From positions 1 through 64,000 of the forward strand of contig NZ_JAHKPK010000060.1 in NCBI RefSeq assembly GCF_018860665.1: a stretch of DNA of 64,000 bases, given 5' to 3'. The translations under genes were made by a program, and so were the position numbers. Source of the DNA: Pacificibacter marinus (GTDB lineage: Bacteria; Pseudomonadota; Alphaproteobacteria; Rhodobacterales; Rhodobacteraceae). This document shows positions 8,928-16,447 of the stretch, one piece after another. The notes beneath the pieces were generated by a model that did no database searches, was not told the origin of the DNA, and saw nothing but the letters and a program-made list of their open reading frames with translations. The stretch's first letter is position 1. Each line of letters opens with the position of its first letter.

Positions 8928-11369
8928 ATGTCTTCAGATCACAAGGCGCGATGGATCCAAGGGATCAGTCTGGTTTTTTTTCTTGGACTATCCTTTTCTT
9001 CATTTTTCTTGGTGCACAAAGTTGCACACGGTAGATCGCAAGAATCCTTTCAGGTTTTGGTGGATCAAAGCCTCACTTCACTGGATCGACGTTTCGAAGA
9101 CTATAGTCGGCTCCTTGATGGCCTGAATGGCCTAGTCATAGCATCTGATGGGATAACCGCGTTGGAAATGTCAAACTATGCTAAAGCTCTAAACCTGAGC
9201 GATAGTATGTTGATGCTTGATGCCATCGGTCTTGCCTCGATGGCCCCACAAGAAAGTGGCCTGCACGGTCATTCGGTCGCATTTTCTGCTGGCGTTGGAC
9301 AATTGGAAAGTATGCCATCTATGCTTCAGGCTGATCATTTTATCGTGCAATTTATTGAGCCACCCACCAACCTTCAAAAGTTTCTGGAGCTGGATTTTGC
9401 AAGCAACCCTGATCTCCTTGCGATCGCAAAAAAAGCACGTGATACAGGTCAAACTTTTGTAACTGGTCACTCCCCAGATCTCGTTCCTCAAATCGGCGGC
9501 ACCCGGATGTTTATGCTTAAGCCGATCTACAAGCCACAAAAAGGTGACTTTATTGGCTTTGCATTCGCGGTTTTGAATGTCGAAGATTTCTTCAACGGCC
9601 TCACATCTGCGCAAGGCAAAATGATAGAAATACAAGCCGAATTTAATGCACTGACAGCAATTGATAGGATCAAAACGTTACCCGCGACGCCCATTGACAC
9701 ATCAGACTACAGTCGTCGCCAGTCAATTGAAAAATTCGGACAAACCTTTTCTATTGCATTTAAAAGTACGCCGCAGTTCGACGCTATTCAGCCATTCCGA
9801 GCAAGGTGGATTGTTCTGGCACTAGGGCTTTTAATTACGACACTGGTCAGCACAATCTTGCGTGTATTGATCAAGAAAAGCCATACAATCGCTATCACCA
9901 TAGCGCAAAAAACCCGAGACCTTGAAACGCAAGACAAAGAGAAGCGCTCCATTCTTGAGAATGCGATGCTTGCGATCCTCTCGGTCAATAAATCAGGCGA
10001 AATTCTCCAAGCGAACGAGGCTGCGCTGAAGCTTCTGTTGCCGCTCACGAAACACATGAGGCTGGTTGGAAAGTCTCTTGGTGACTTGCTACCGAACTTG
10101 GATCTGCAAGGTGTTGATGGGTGGTCAAAACTACATGTGACATCGTCGATCAAGACCGCAGAGCCATTGATTATCGAAGTCGAAAAGAAAACGTGGTTCA
10201 CTGCAGAAGGCGAAGAGCGGACGACGTTGCTCATGCGCGATATCACCGTCACCGAACGACATGCAAAGGAAATTGCCGAGGCTGAGCAACGATGGAACCT
10301 CGCTTTGAGAAGCGTTCAAATCGGCGTTTTTGATATTGATTTACAGCGTGGAACCTCAGTCGTCTCCGATACTTGGTTCGATAACATGCATACTGTAGCT
10401 CTTCCAAACTGCAAAAACCCCTATCAAGAACAGATGGTTCGCATGCATATGGATGATCTTGCCCTTTTCAAAAAAGCCGAAAGGGACTGTATCGAAGGCC
10501 GTACAGAACGCGCTGAAGTTCGTTTTCGCATAAATGTCGCAAATGATGAATGGCGCTGGATCAAATCCGATGCCGTCGTGGTCGAGCGCGCCCCAGATGG
10601 GACCGCCCTCAGGATGCTCGGAATACAGACGGATGTGACAGAAACCTTCAAACTGGAACGGATGAAACGTGATTTCGTCGCCACTGTCAGTCATGAACTT
10701 CGTACGCCTTTAACGTCGATCAAAGGCGCGCTCGGACTTTTGCAAGGTCAGTCACAGATTGAAAAAAACCAGATTACTGACCGATTGATCGAGATTGCCC
10801 TGTCAAACTCTGATCGCCTTGCCAGTCTTGTTGACGACATTCTGGACATGGAAAAAATGAATTCTGGCAATTTGAACGTTGAAGTGAGTTCGTTTAGTCT
10901 TAACGAGATTTTAAGTGACGCATCCCAACAGATCGAAACTTATGCCTCGCAGTGGAACGTCGGGGTGGAAATGCTGAAGCCTGAAGTTGAACAGATGATC
11001 TCAACAGATAAAAAGCGTGTAATACAGGTTTTGACAAACCTGCTATCGAACGCATGTAAGTTTGCGCATTCCGAGACAACAGTTAGGCTTACGGCCGAAG
11101 TTCTGCCAACCCATATAAAAATTTCAGTGCGCAATTTGGGGCCGGGCATACCTGAAGAGTTTCGCAACAAAATATTTCAACCCTTCTCTCAAGCGGACAA
11201 CTCCAACGCACGTCAGCGTGGTGGTACCGGCTTGGGCTTAAGTATCTCGCGCACCTTGATTGAATTGATGGGCGGCACGATCGGATTTGAGAGTGAGCCA
11301 GACCAAGAGACCGTTTTCTGGTTCACCTGTCCTTTGACTGAGACTTCAGAAATCTTAGCTGTTGCATAG
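8928..11369 (+). CDS. CHASE-PAS-PAS sensor histidine kinase (orphan)
   Basis: A membrane-bound hybrid-less sensor kinase of 813 residues. A transmembrane helix (about 11-30) is followed by a periplasmic CHASE-type sensor with the typical FIEPPTNLQKFLELDF stretch and the TGQTFVTG turn, then a second helix near 292-316. Two PAS regions follow (about 340-440 and 450-575), then HisKA with the phospho-acceptor His in SHELRTPLTSIKG (H589). The HATPase domain carries the N box NLLSNACKF near 704, G1 GPGIPEE near 739 and G2 GGTGLGLSIS near 765. CHASE domains sense small extracellular ligands, but the ligand is unknown here. No receiver domain or response regulator is adjacent, so its partner must be elsewhere. 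It sits between IS remnants in the accessory region. An AGGTGAG-like ribosome site precedes the start. Confidence 0.9.
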   Translation: MSSDHKARWIQGISLVFFLGLSFSSFFLVHKVAHGRSQESFQVLVDQSLTSLDRRFEDYSRLLDGLNGLVIASDGITALEMSNYAKALNLSDSMLMLDAIGLASMAPQESGLHGHSVAFSAGVGQLESMPSMLQADHFIVQFIEPPTNLQKFLELDFASNPDLLAIAKKARDTGQTFVTGHSPDLVPQIGGTRMFMLKPIYKPQKGDFIGFAFAVLNVEDFFNGLTSAQGKMIEIQAEFNALTAIDRIKTLPATPIDTSDYSRRQSIEKFGQTFSIAFKSTPQFDAIQPFRARWIVLALGLLITTLVSTILRVLIKKSHTIAITIAQKTRDLETQDKEKRSILENAMLAILSVNKSGEILQANEAALKLLLPLTKHMRLVGKSLGDLLPNLDLQGVDGWSKLHVTSSIKTAEPLIIEVEKKTWFTAEGEERTTLLMRDITVTERHAKEIAEAEQRWNLALRSVQIGVFDIDLQRGTSVVSDTWFDNMHTVALPNCKNPYQEQMVRMHMDDLALFKKAERDCIEGRTERAEVRFRINVANDEWRWIKSDAVVVERAPDGTALRMLGIQTDVTETFKLERMKRDFVATVSHELRTPLTSIKGALGLLQGQSQIEKNQITDRLIEIALSNSDRLASLVDDILDMEKMNSGNLNVEVSSFSLNEILSDASQQIETYASQWNVGVEMLKPEVEQMISTDKKRVIQVLTNLLSNACKFAHSETTVRLTAEVLPTHIKISVRNLGPGIPEEFRNKIFQPFSQADNSNARQRGGTGLGLSISRTLIELMGGTIGFESEPDQETVFWFTCPLTETSEILAVA

Positions 11370-11471
11370 TCCAGATTTTTTCCTCAATTTTCCCCCTATC
11401 TTTGAGATGGGGGCACGGGAGTTCAGACAAGTAATTGAGGTGGATCAACTTGTGAGAAAAATGACCTAAAA
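11370..11471. other. intergenic with weak hairpin after the sensor kinase
   Basis: CCCCCTATCTTTGAGATGGGGG around 11393-11414 can fold into a hairpin of about nine pairs (one G-T). It is not followed by a T-run, so it is only a possible end signal for the kinase transcript. Nothing else is seen before the IS3 remnant. Confidence 0.3.
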
Positions 11472-11730
11472 ATGCCGAAACGAAAGAACTATACCCCTGA
11501 TTTTAAGGCTAGGGTTCCGCTTGAAACGGTCCGTAAAAAATGACCGAAACTGAGTTATCTGCAAAATACGAAGTGCACCTGTTTCCGGCAGGTATTTGCG
11601 CACAAACACTGAAGAGCGACACAGATTGGAATTAGGAAGCGAGCCTTGATTAAGAATATGGCTGCGGCGTTTTCTAAACGAGGCAGCGATCCTGCGTAGA
11701 TCGATGAAGTTTTATTAATTTGGAATGTCA
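11472..11730 (+). pseudogene. IS3-family OrfA remnant
   Basis: A decayed IS3-type small transposase subunit. It opens MPKRKNYTPDFKARV then LETVRKK, typical of the helix-turn-helix N-terminus, and meets a stop. The next piece (MTETELSAKYEVH) is in a shifted frame, and a third piece (KRALIKNMAAAFSKRGSDPA, TAG, IDE) matches the later part of OrfA. There are therefore at least two frameshifts and a nonsense codon, and OrfB is absent. It differs in sequence from the IS3 element at 15418-16029. Confidence 0.65.
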
Positions 11731-11794
11731 AATTTACTTTTCCTAGTATGGCATCCCTACATTGCGCCTGCAGCTAAGGTCCGAAACCCGCGCG

Positions 11795-11870
11795 AAGTGT
11801 CGATCGACGAGAACGGCCCTGAGCTGACATTGGTCGTTCCTATCGCCGCTGCATTGCAGCTTACCCAAAG
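11795..11870 (-). repeat. dispersed intergenic repeat, copy B
   Basis: The diverged partner of the repeat at 8676-8747, readable on the minus strand from TTTGGGTAAGCTGCAATGC to GGGCCGTTCTCGTCGATC. It lies between the IS3 OrfA remnant and the hydantoin-type cassette. The rest of the 11731-12089 stretch shows no gene. Confidence 0.5.
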
Positions 11871-12089
11871 CAGACATTGACCCGTTAGCGCAGCATTTTG
11901 ACGTTCTGGATGGCGGCATCGCGGGACAGAGCGGACCTCTGTTGATTGATCTTCGCTGACGCAGCATCGCTTTGCACGCGCGCCGAGATTATTGCTGCGT
12001 AACGGCACAGGTCGTTGATGCGGTCATTGCTGAACGGTTCTGCAGGCCTCATCCAAAACTACTCCTACGTCGCATAGTGCCTGAGAACG

Positions 12090-12124
12090 ATAGACGAACG
12101 ACAGAAAGCCGTTCGTCTATTTTT
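12090..12124. terminator. perfect 11-bp hairpin flanking the NCS1 transporter gene
   Basis: ATAGACGAACG (12090-12100) pairs perfectly with CGTTCGTCTAT (12110-12120) around a 9-base loop. TTTT follows on the plus strand and AAAA precedes the hairpin on the minus strand. It sits 23 bases beyond the stop of the minus-strand transporter gene, so it probably ends that transcript, even though the T-run is better on the opposite strand. Confidence 0.65.
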
Positions 12125-12146
12125 AAGTGCCGATCTTTTCTACGCG

Positions 12147-13496
12147 TTACTCGGCTGGCGCGGCTGCACCGCTTTTGAGGTCCTCCTGTGGTCGGAACCG
12201 TTGTGCGGCTGGCAGGTACTGCATCAGCAGATAATAGCTCAGGCCAGCAGGGATGAGGCTGGCATACCAAGAGATACCAGAAAACATTAACGCGAAGACC
12301 ACGCCGATGGCTGATGCGATGAATCCGGCCCAGTTCACGCCAGCGTAGGGCCCGGTCGCGTCGTAATGCGTGGAAATATCGAGCTTCTGTTTACGGATCA
12401 CGTAGTAATCCACCACCATGACCGCGAAGATCGGACCGAGGAAGGCCGAATAGGTCTGGATGAAGAGGTTCAGACCGTCCGCGCTCTGGTCCTGCACCAG
12501 CTTCCAGGGAAAGGTGCAAAAGGCGAGAAGCCCGACGAGAATTGCCGACTTTCTAAACGAGAGCCCGAAGGTATCCATCAAGGCATAGGCGGGCGGAACG
12601 ACGTTGTTCAGGATGTTGGTGGTAAGCTGTGCGAAGGCGATGAACAGGAGCGTGACCACCAGAAGCACGGGGTTGTCCACGGCAGATGCGAAGACCTCGA
12701 TCGGGTCGACCACGCCAGTCGCAGAGGACACCATGATGCCGATCATGCCCATGAACAGCGTCGCGGGAAGGATAGAGTTGGCGTAAATGGCCACTTGTTT
12801 AAAGGGCCCGACGGTTTTGCGGAGTTCACGCGAATAATCCGACACGTTCAGCATCATGGTCGCGTAGATGCCCATGAAGAGCATCGTAGCCCCCCAGAAC
12901 GGCGCACCCCAAGTGCCCTCGGCGTCAATGAGATTGGTCCCGATCGCGTCGCCATAACGGTTCAGAACCGATATGAACATGTAGATCAATGCGCCAATGA
13001 TAAAGACAGAGCCAATGTTCTCGACCCATTTGATGCCATGGAAACCGAAGATCGACAATCCGATCTGCAGAAACTGAAACGCGACGAAGTAAAAGACGAT
13101 GTTGTCGAAACCGAACATCTGGGCGGAGACGAGGTTCAGGGCGCCCGCGCCGACCCAGCTTTGAAAACCGAACCAGACGATGGCGGGGACCGACCGGACA
13201 AGAGCCGGCAGTTTGTTGCCCGCAAACCCGAAGGAGGAGCGCGCCTGCACCATCATCGGGATGCCGTATTTGTGTCCCGCCTGACCGTTTATCGCCAGAG
13301 CGACGCCAATCACGGTGCAGCCAATTGCGATGGCCACGATCACCTGAGCGAGATTCAAGGTGCCGACGAGACCTGAGCCTACCGTGAATGTACCTATCGA
13401 CACGCAGCCGCCTAGCCATGCGAACAGATAGGATACGGGGTCCATGATTCTTTCTTTGGACGGCGCGAGGGGGGCTTCTAGATTGGCCTCTGTCAT
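12147..13496 (-). CDS. NCS1-family nucleobase/hydantoin/allantoin:cation symporter
   Basis: An inner-membrane transporter of 449 residues with about twelve hydrophobic helices, of the NCS1 family (Mhp1, PucI, cytosine permease type). It takes up hydantoins, allantoin or nucleobases with Na+ or H+. Characteristic stretches are GIPMMVQARSSFGF (helix 2 region), VWFGFQSWVGAG, the NVSDYSR motif near 215-221 and AQLTTNILNNVVPPAYAL near 290. GGAGACC precedes the ATG. It is the second gene behind the racemase (32 bases away) in a minus-strand pair divergent from a GntR/FCD regulator. Base composition is more GC-rich than the flanks, consistent with transfer into the island. Substrate is inferred from the racemase neighbour. 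Confidence 0.85.
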   Translation of the reverse strand: MTEANLEAPLAPSKERIMDPVSYLFAWLGGCVSIGTFTVGSGLVGTLNLAQVIVAIAIGCTVIGVALAINGQAGHKYGIPMMVQARSSFGFAGNKLPALVRSVPAIVWFGFQSWVGAGALNLVSAQMFGFDNIVFYFVAFQFLQIGLSIFGFHGIKWVENIGSVFIIGALIYMFISVLNRYGDAIGTNLIDAEGTWGAPFWGATMLFMGIYATMMLNVSDYSRELRKTVGPFKQVAIYANSILPATLFMGMIGIMVSSATGVVDPIEVFASAVDNPVLLVVTLLFIAFAQLTTNILNNVVPPAYALMDTFGLSFRKSAILVGLLAFCTFPWKLVQDQSADGLNLFIQTYSAFLGPIFAVMVVDYYVIRKQKLDISTHYDATGPYAGVNWAGFIASAIGVVFALMFSGISWYASLIPAGLSYYLLMQYLPAAQRFRPQEDLKSGAAAPAE

Positions 13497-13528
13497 TTTT
13501 TGGTCTCCTGTGGGGGGGATTGTTTCGA

Positions 13529-14227
13529 TTATTTTCTGCGCGGCGTCGCGTAGGCTCCGATTTTACTCGTGAGAATTCGCGCGCCGACCAGCGCCTCTGC
13601 GAACTTGGTTGCGGCGGCGACACCATCGATCACTGGTATGCCGGTCTCGACGCTCAGCTCGCGGGCGAGGTCCGCCATGCCAGCGCATCCGAGAACAACA
13701 GCTTCGGCACCGTCTTCTTTTGCAGCTTTCAGGATCTCGTCCCGGATGAGACTGCGAGCGTTGCTGCCCGGCTCCTCGAGAGCCAGCACCGGTATCGAAG
13801 CGCAGCGGACTCTGCGGCATTGGTGCGAAAGCCCGTAGCCGCGCACAAGATGTTCGATGAGAGGAACCGACCGCGGCAGCGTTGTGACGATCGAAAACGA
13901 GGTGGCGATCATGCTCGCGGCTTTGATGCCCGCTTCGCACAGACCGATGACCGGACCGGTCGCAATCTCGCGGCAGGCGCCGATCGCAGGATCATCGAAA
14001 CAGGCGACGATGATGGCGTCGGCACCGCCCGCCTCGGCTTCCGCGACCTCTCGAAGAAGGTGCGGCGCGCACATGATCTCGTCGTAGTGACCCTCGATGC
14101 TGGCGGGCGCGCCACTGGCGGTCCTGCTTTCAATTTCGACTCCATCTGCTGCGACGGCTCGGGCTGCGGCGGCGATTTTCGTGGTCATGGCCGTGGTCGA
14201 ATTCGGATTAATGATGGTTAACTTCAC
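13529..14227 (-). CDS. hydantoin/allantoin racemase-type Asp/Glu racemase family protein
   Basis: A 232-residue cytosolic enzyme of the HyuE/HpxA branch of the Asp/Glu racemase superfamily. It starts with a GTG preceded by GAGAGG and the conserved MKLTIINPNSTTAMT. The two catalytic Cys of a cofactor-independent racemase are present in IIVACFDDP and VVLGCAGMADL, with GLCEAG between them. It would interconvert enantiomers of 5-substituted hydantoins or allantoin. Downstream is a matching NCS1 transporter, but no hydantoinase or carbamoylase lies in the window, so the pathway here is incomplete. Maleate isomerase-like activity is a less likely alternative. Confidence 0.8.
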   Translation of the reverse strand: MKLTIINPNSTTAMTTKIAAAARAVAADGVEIESRTASGAPASIEGHYDEIMCAPHLLREVAEAEAGGADAIIVACFDDPAIGACREIATGPVIGLCEAGIKAASMIATSFSIVTTLPRSVPLIEHLVRGYGLSHQCRRVRCASIPVLALEEPGSNARSLIRDEILKAAKEDGAEAVVLGCAGMADLARELSVETGIPVIDGVAAATKFAEALVGARILTSKIGAYATPRRK

Positions 14228-14263
14228 GGGTGCCTCTCAAGTTGTTGGTTCGATCATACAAAA

Positions 14264-14275
14264 ATTGTTCACAAT
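14264..14275. promoter_or_regulatory. candidate GntR/FCD operator
   Basis: ATTGTTCACAAT is an inverted repeat (ATTGT - 2 bases - ACAAT) in the 139-base divergent region between the racemase and the FCD regulator. Regulators of the FCD subgroup commonly bind ATTGT-like palindromes. A second half-site-like TGTACACAAA follows at 14279. Assignment is by position and form only. Confidence 0.45.
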
Positions 14276-14366
14276 CTATGTACACAAAACTTGCAACTTA
14301 TGCTTTGAGCCAATGTTACGCGTAATTTGATTGCGCCCGACGTTGGTAACGATTAAATTCTGCACA

Positions 14367-15044
14367 ATGACAAATTCGATCGAGCAAAAAATCATTCACC
14401 ACGTTCTGGACGCGATCGCGGATCAGAAATTACATGCCGGCACGAAGCTCGGTGAGCAGGAGCTTGTCGGCGTTTTCTCGTGCTCTCGTGCACAAATTCG
14501 GCGCGCGCTCGCGATGCTGACAGGGTATGGTGTCATCGATCTGATCCCCAACAAGGGGGCTTTCGTTTCCACGCCCAGCGAACGGGAATCTCGCCATGTT
14601 TTTGAGGCCAGACGCGCCATTGAGGCGACCATCTGCAAAAATACTGTGCAGAATGCAAAAAGTCCCGAAATCGCGCGCCTGCGGGCCCATCTGGTAGAGG
14701 AAAATGCTGTCACCGCACAGACGAGCCGCGCGGAAGTGCTCCGTCTATCGCGGCGTTTCCACATGATTCTCGCGGAAATCGGACAAAACGACGTTCTCGG
14801 GCAATATCTCGAAGAACTGACACTGCGCAGTTCGCTCATTCTCGGTTGTTACGGCACACAACGCTCAAGTCTTTGTGCAACCGGCGAGCATGAGAAAATC
14901 GTCGAGGCCATCGAGGGGGGCGATGCGGATCTTGCTGCCGCGCTTCTCGACCATCACCTCAGTCATCTTGAAAACGATGTAGACTTCAGCGCGCGCCGAG
15001 GGTCAGCTACTGCCCTCGCCAGTATTCTGGACGTTGCTACGTAA
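14367..15044 (+). CDS. GntR-family regulator with FCD domain
   Basis: A 225-residue DNA-binding regulator. The N-terminal winged helix is recognisable (GTKLGEQELVGVFSCSRAQIRRAL, broken here into LGEQELVGVFSCSRA and IRRALAMLTGYGVIDL). The C-terminal FCD ligand domain shows EARRAIEATIC, FHMILAEIGQND and the HEKIVEAIEGGDADLAAALLDHHL region, whose His residues bind metal and ligand. ATG 14367 gives the usual N-terminus; a TTG at 14331 in frame is less likely. It is divergent from the racemase-transporter pair and presumably represses that pair in response to a hydantoin, ureide or related acid. Confidence 0.85.
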   Translation: MTNSIEQKIIHHVLDAIADQKLHAGTKLGEQELVGVFSCSRAQIRRALAMLTGYGVIDLIPNKGAFVSTPSERESRHVFEARRAIEATICKNTVQNAKSPEIARLRAHLVEENAVTAQTSRAEVLRLSRRFHMILAEIGQNDVLGQYLEELTLRSSLILGCYGTQRSSLCATGEHEKIVEAIEGGDADLAAALLDHHLSHLENDVDFSARRGSATALASILDVAT

Positions 15045-15179
15045 AAAGCGATGAGCGGCGCGCCTATTGGAGTTCAGCGACGTGTCTCCGATCAGAGGAC
15101 TGCTTTAAACCGTTGGACGACACGTGCGCCATGTAAAACGCGGAGCAATAATGGGCCACAGAAGCGGCTGCGCATCGCA

Positions 15180-15417
15180 GTTGTAGCGGAGTAAAAATCC
15201 GCCAGTTTGTGCCCTTCGTTTAGTCGGAGGGCGGGAGATGTATTCTGTGGATATTTATAATCGTGTGCGCCGTGCTTGCTTGAAGGACGGTATGTCTGCT
15301 CGAGAAGCGGCGCGTTATTTCAACAAGGATCGTATGATGATCGCGAAGATGCTGCGCCATGAACGGCCACCAGGGTATAGGCGCTCAGACGTGCCACGCC
15401 GGCCAACGCTTGACGGT
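15180..15417 (+). pseudogene. IS21-family IstA, N-terminal fragment
   Basis: From ATG 15238, about 60 residues match the start of IS21 transposase IstA: MYSVDIYNRVRRACLKDGMS, AREAARYFNKDR, MIAKMLRHERPPGYRR. The helix-turn-helix is complete, but the catalytic domain and the IstB gene are missing. The frame is cut at PRRPTLDG by the left end of an IS3 element at 15418. The bases before it (TGTAGCGGAGTAAAAATCCG, from about 15182) resemble an IS21 left terminus. No IstA continuation is found beyond the IS3 element, so a rearrangement, not simple insertion, produced this junction. Confidence 0.65.
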
Positions 15418-15483
15418 TGAAGTGGTCCGGCAAATTTGGACAGCGTGCTAAGGTGTATCCAACACAAATGAATGGATACGAGA

Positions 15484-15702
15484 ATGACGAAACGACGGAA
15501 CTGTTCCGACAAGTTTAAAGCGACTGTGGCCCTTGAAGCATTGCGCGGTGACAAGACGGTTCAGGAGATTGCAGCGAAGCGCCAGCTGCATCCCACGCAG
15601 GTGACGACATGGAAACGGCAGGCCATTGATGGGCTGACGGGTGTGTTTTCTGACAAGGTCCGGAGAGCGGAAGACAACGAGGCCGAAGTCAAAATATCAA
15701 TG
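15484..15702 (+). pseudogene. IS3-family OrfA, truncated
   Basis: About 73 residues of OrfA with the helix-turn-helix: MTKRRNCSDKFKATVALEAL, GDKTVQEIAAKRQLHPTQV, TTWKRQAIDGL. The frame reaches EVK and then joins directly to ISM, which belongs to the ISMDG motif of OrfB, showing that the intervening orfA end and orfB start were deleted. Immediately after ATG (15700-15702) the 41-bp insert begins. Confidence 0.75.
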
Positions 15703-15743
15703 CCTCTCGTGACATTGGCTTTACCAATGCACTGCCGGTAATA
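15703..15743 (+). repeat. 41-bp mini-insertion, copy 2 (inside IS3 element)
   Basis: It begins CCTCTCGTGACATTG and ends TGCACTGCCGGTAATA. Its centre CATTGG-CTTTA-CCAATG forms a perfect 6-bp stem. It sits between ATCAATG and GATGGG, the two halves of an ISMDG motif of the IS3 transposase, again at TG^GA. It is the partner of the 39-bp insert at 7866-7904, which lies in a different transposase family. Confidence 0.75.
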
Positions 15744-15968
15744 GATGGGTAGGGGCAATATCTCGACAATATCTTCATCGAACGGCTATGGCGGTCACTC
15801 AAACAGGAGGCTGTTTATCTGCATGAATTGCAGGACGGGTTCCAAGCCAAACGCGTGATTAAAGAATGGATCAGCTTCTACAATACCGAGCGGCTTCACA
15901 CGGCCCTCGACAAGCGGCCCTCTGACGACGCATTTTTTGGCACAGAACGATCCCAGAAGGCGGCATGA
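15744..15968 (+). pseudogene. IS3-family OrfB, C-terminal fragment
   Basis: The last part of the DDE integrase domain: after DG and a TAG codon the frame reads GQYLDNIFIERLWRSLKQEA, then VYLHELQDGFQAKRVIKEW, FYNTERLHTALD and a normal end at 15968. The final catalytic Glu region (IERLWRSLKQE) is present, but the two catalytic Asp residues are gone with the deletion. Not functional. Confidence 0.75.
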
Positions 15969-16015
15969 AACTGAACTGATTACATCTTAGCTGAGCCGCA
16001 AACCTGTCCGAATAA

Positions 16016-16258
16016 GTGGGACCACTTCATACAACACTTCCAAAATGGCTTGAGGGTCGCCGTTATTGCACGATTAAAGATCTGATGCGTCTTTTTGGCG
16101 TTTCACGCGCAACCATTGACCGCTGGTGCCGCGAAAATGAAAGCTTTCCCAGCAAACACAAATTTGGCAATCCGTTCAATGAGAATTGCAGCACGCGCTT
16201 CAGTGTTTCTGAGGTAAAATCTTATATTTCAAAGGTGGAACAGAACCAGGTAGACTAG
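16016..16258 (+). CDS. AlpA-like excisionase / MerR-type helix-turn-helix protein
   Basis: A short DNA-binding protein with the AlpA/Xis pattern: a helix-turn-helix CTIKDLMRLFGVSRATIDRW, a wing with FGNPFNENCSTRFS and a final helix VSEVKSYISKVEQ. AlpA-type proteins control excision of prophages and integrative elements. The only in-frame starts are a GTG at 16016, inside the terminal repeat of the adjoining IS3 element, and an internal ATG at 16085. The original 5' end and promoter have therefore probably been replaced. It lies 190 bases from the 3' end of tRNA-Phe, the usual position for such a gene next to an attachment site. No integrase remains. Confidence 0.6.
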   Translation: MGPLHTTLPKWLEGRRYCTIKDLMRLFGVSRATIDRWCRENESFPSKHKFGNPFNENCSTRFSVSEVKSYISKVEQNQVD

Positions 16259-16447
16259 ACAAAATAGTTAGATTTAGGTTTTCAAAAGAATAGGGAGGGC
16301 CGGATAACTCAGATATCGACACAGTAATGTTATAGCCTAGCTTCTCTGTGCCACTCATGTGCCACTGAGCTAAAATATACCAAAATAGCAGCAACTCCAG
16401 CCGAAGCTGAATGCATAGTAAGATACTGTAATGAAAGAGTTTAAAAA

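Larger units (their letters stand above)
15418..16029 (+). mobile_element. internally deleted IS3-family element with intact ends
   Basis: The two ends are inverted repeats. TGAAGTGGTCC at 15418-15428 is perfectly matched by GGACCACTTCA at 16019-16029, and a shared GGACAG block lies farther in on both sides. At 612 bp the element is about half the normal IS3 length because the end of orfA and most of orfB are missing. No clear 3-4 bp target duplication is seen (CGGT on the left, TACA on the right). It is nested in the IS21 fragment and itself carries a 41-bp foreign insert. Confidence 0.8.

Noticed and set aside
12366-13376. 336-codon plus-strand frame opposite the NCS1 transporter
   Set aside because: Antisense shadow of a well-supported membrane protein gene; composition is His/Asp/Arg-rich as expected from the reverse frame.
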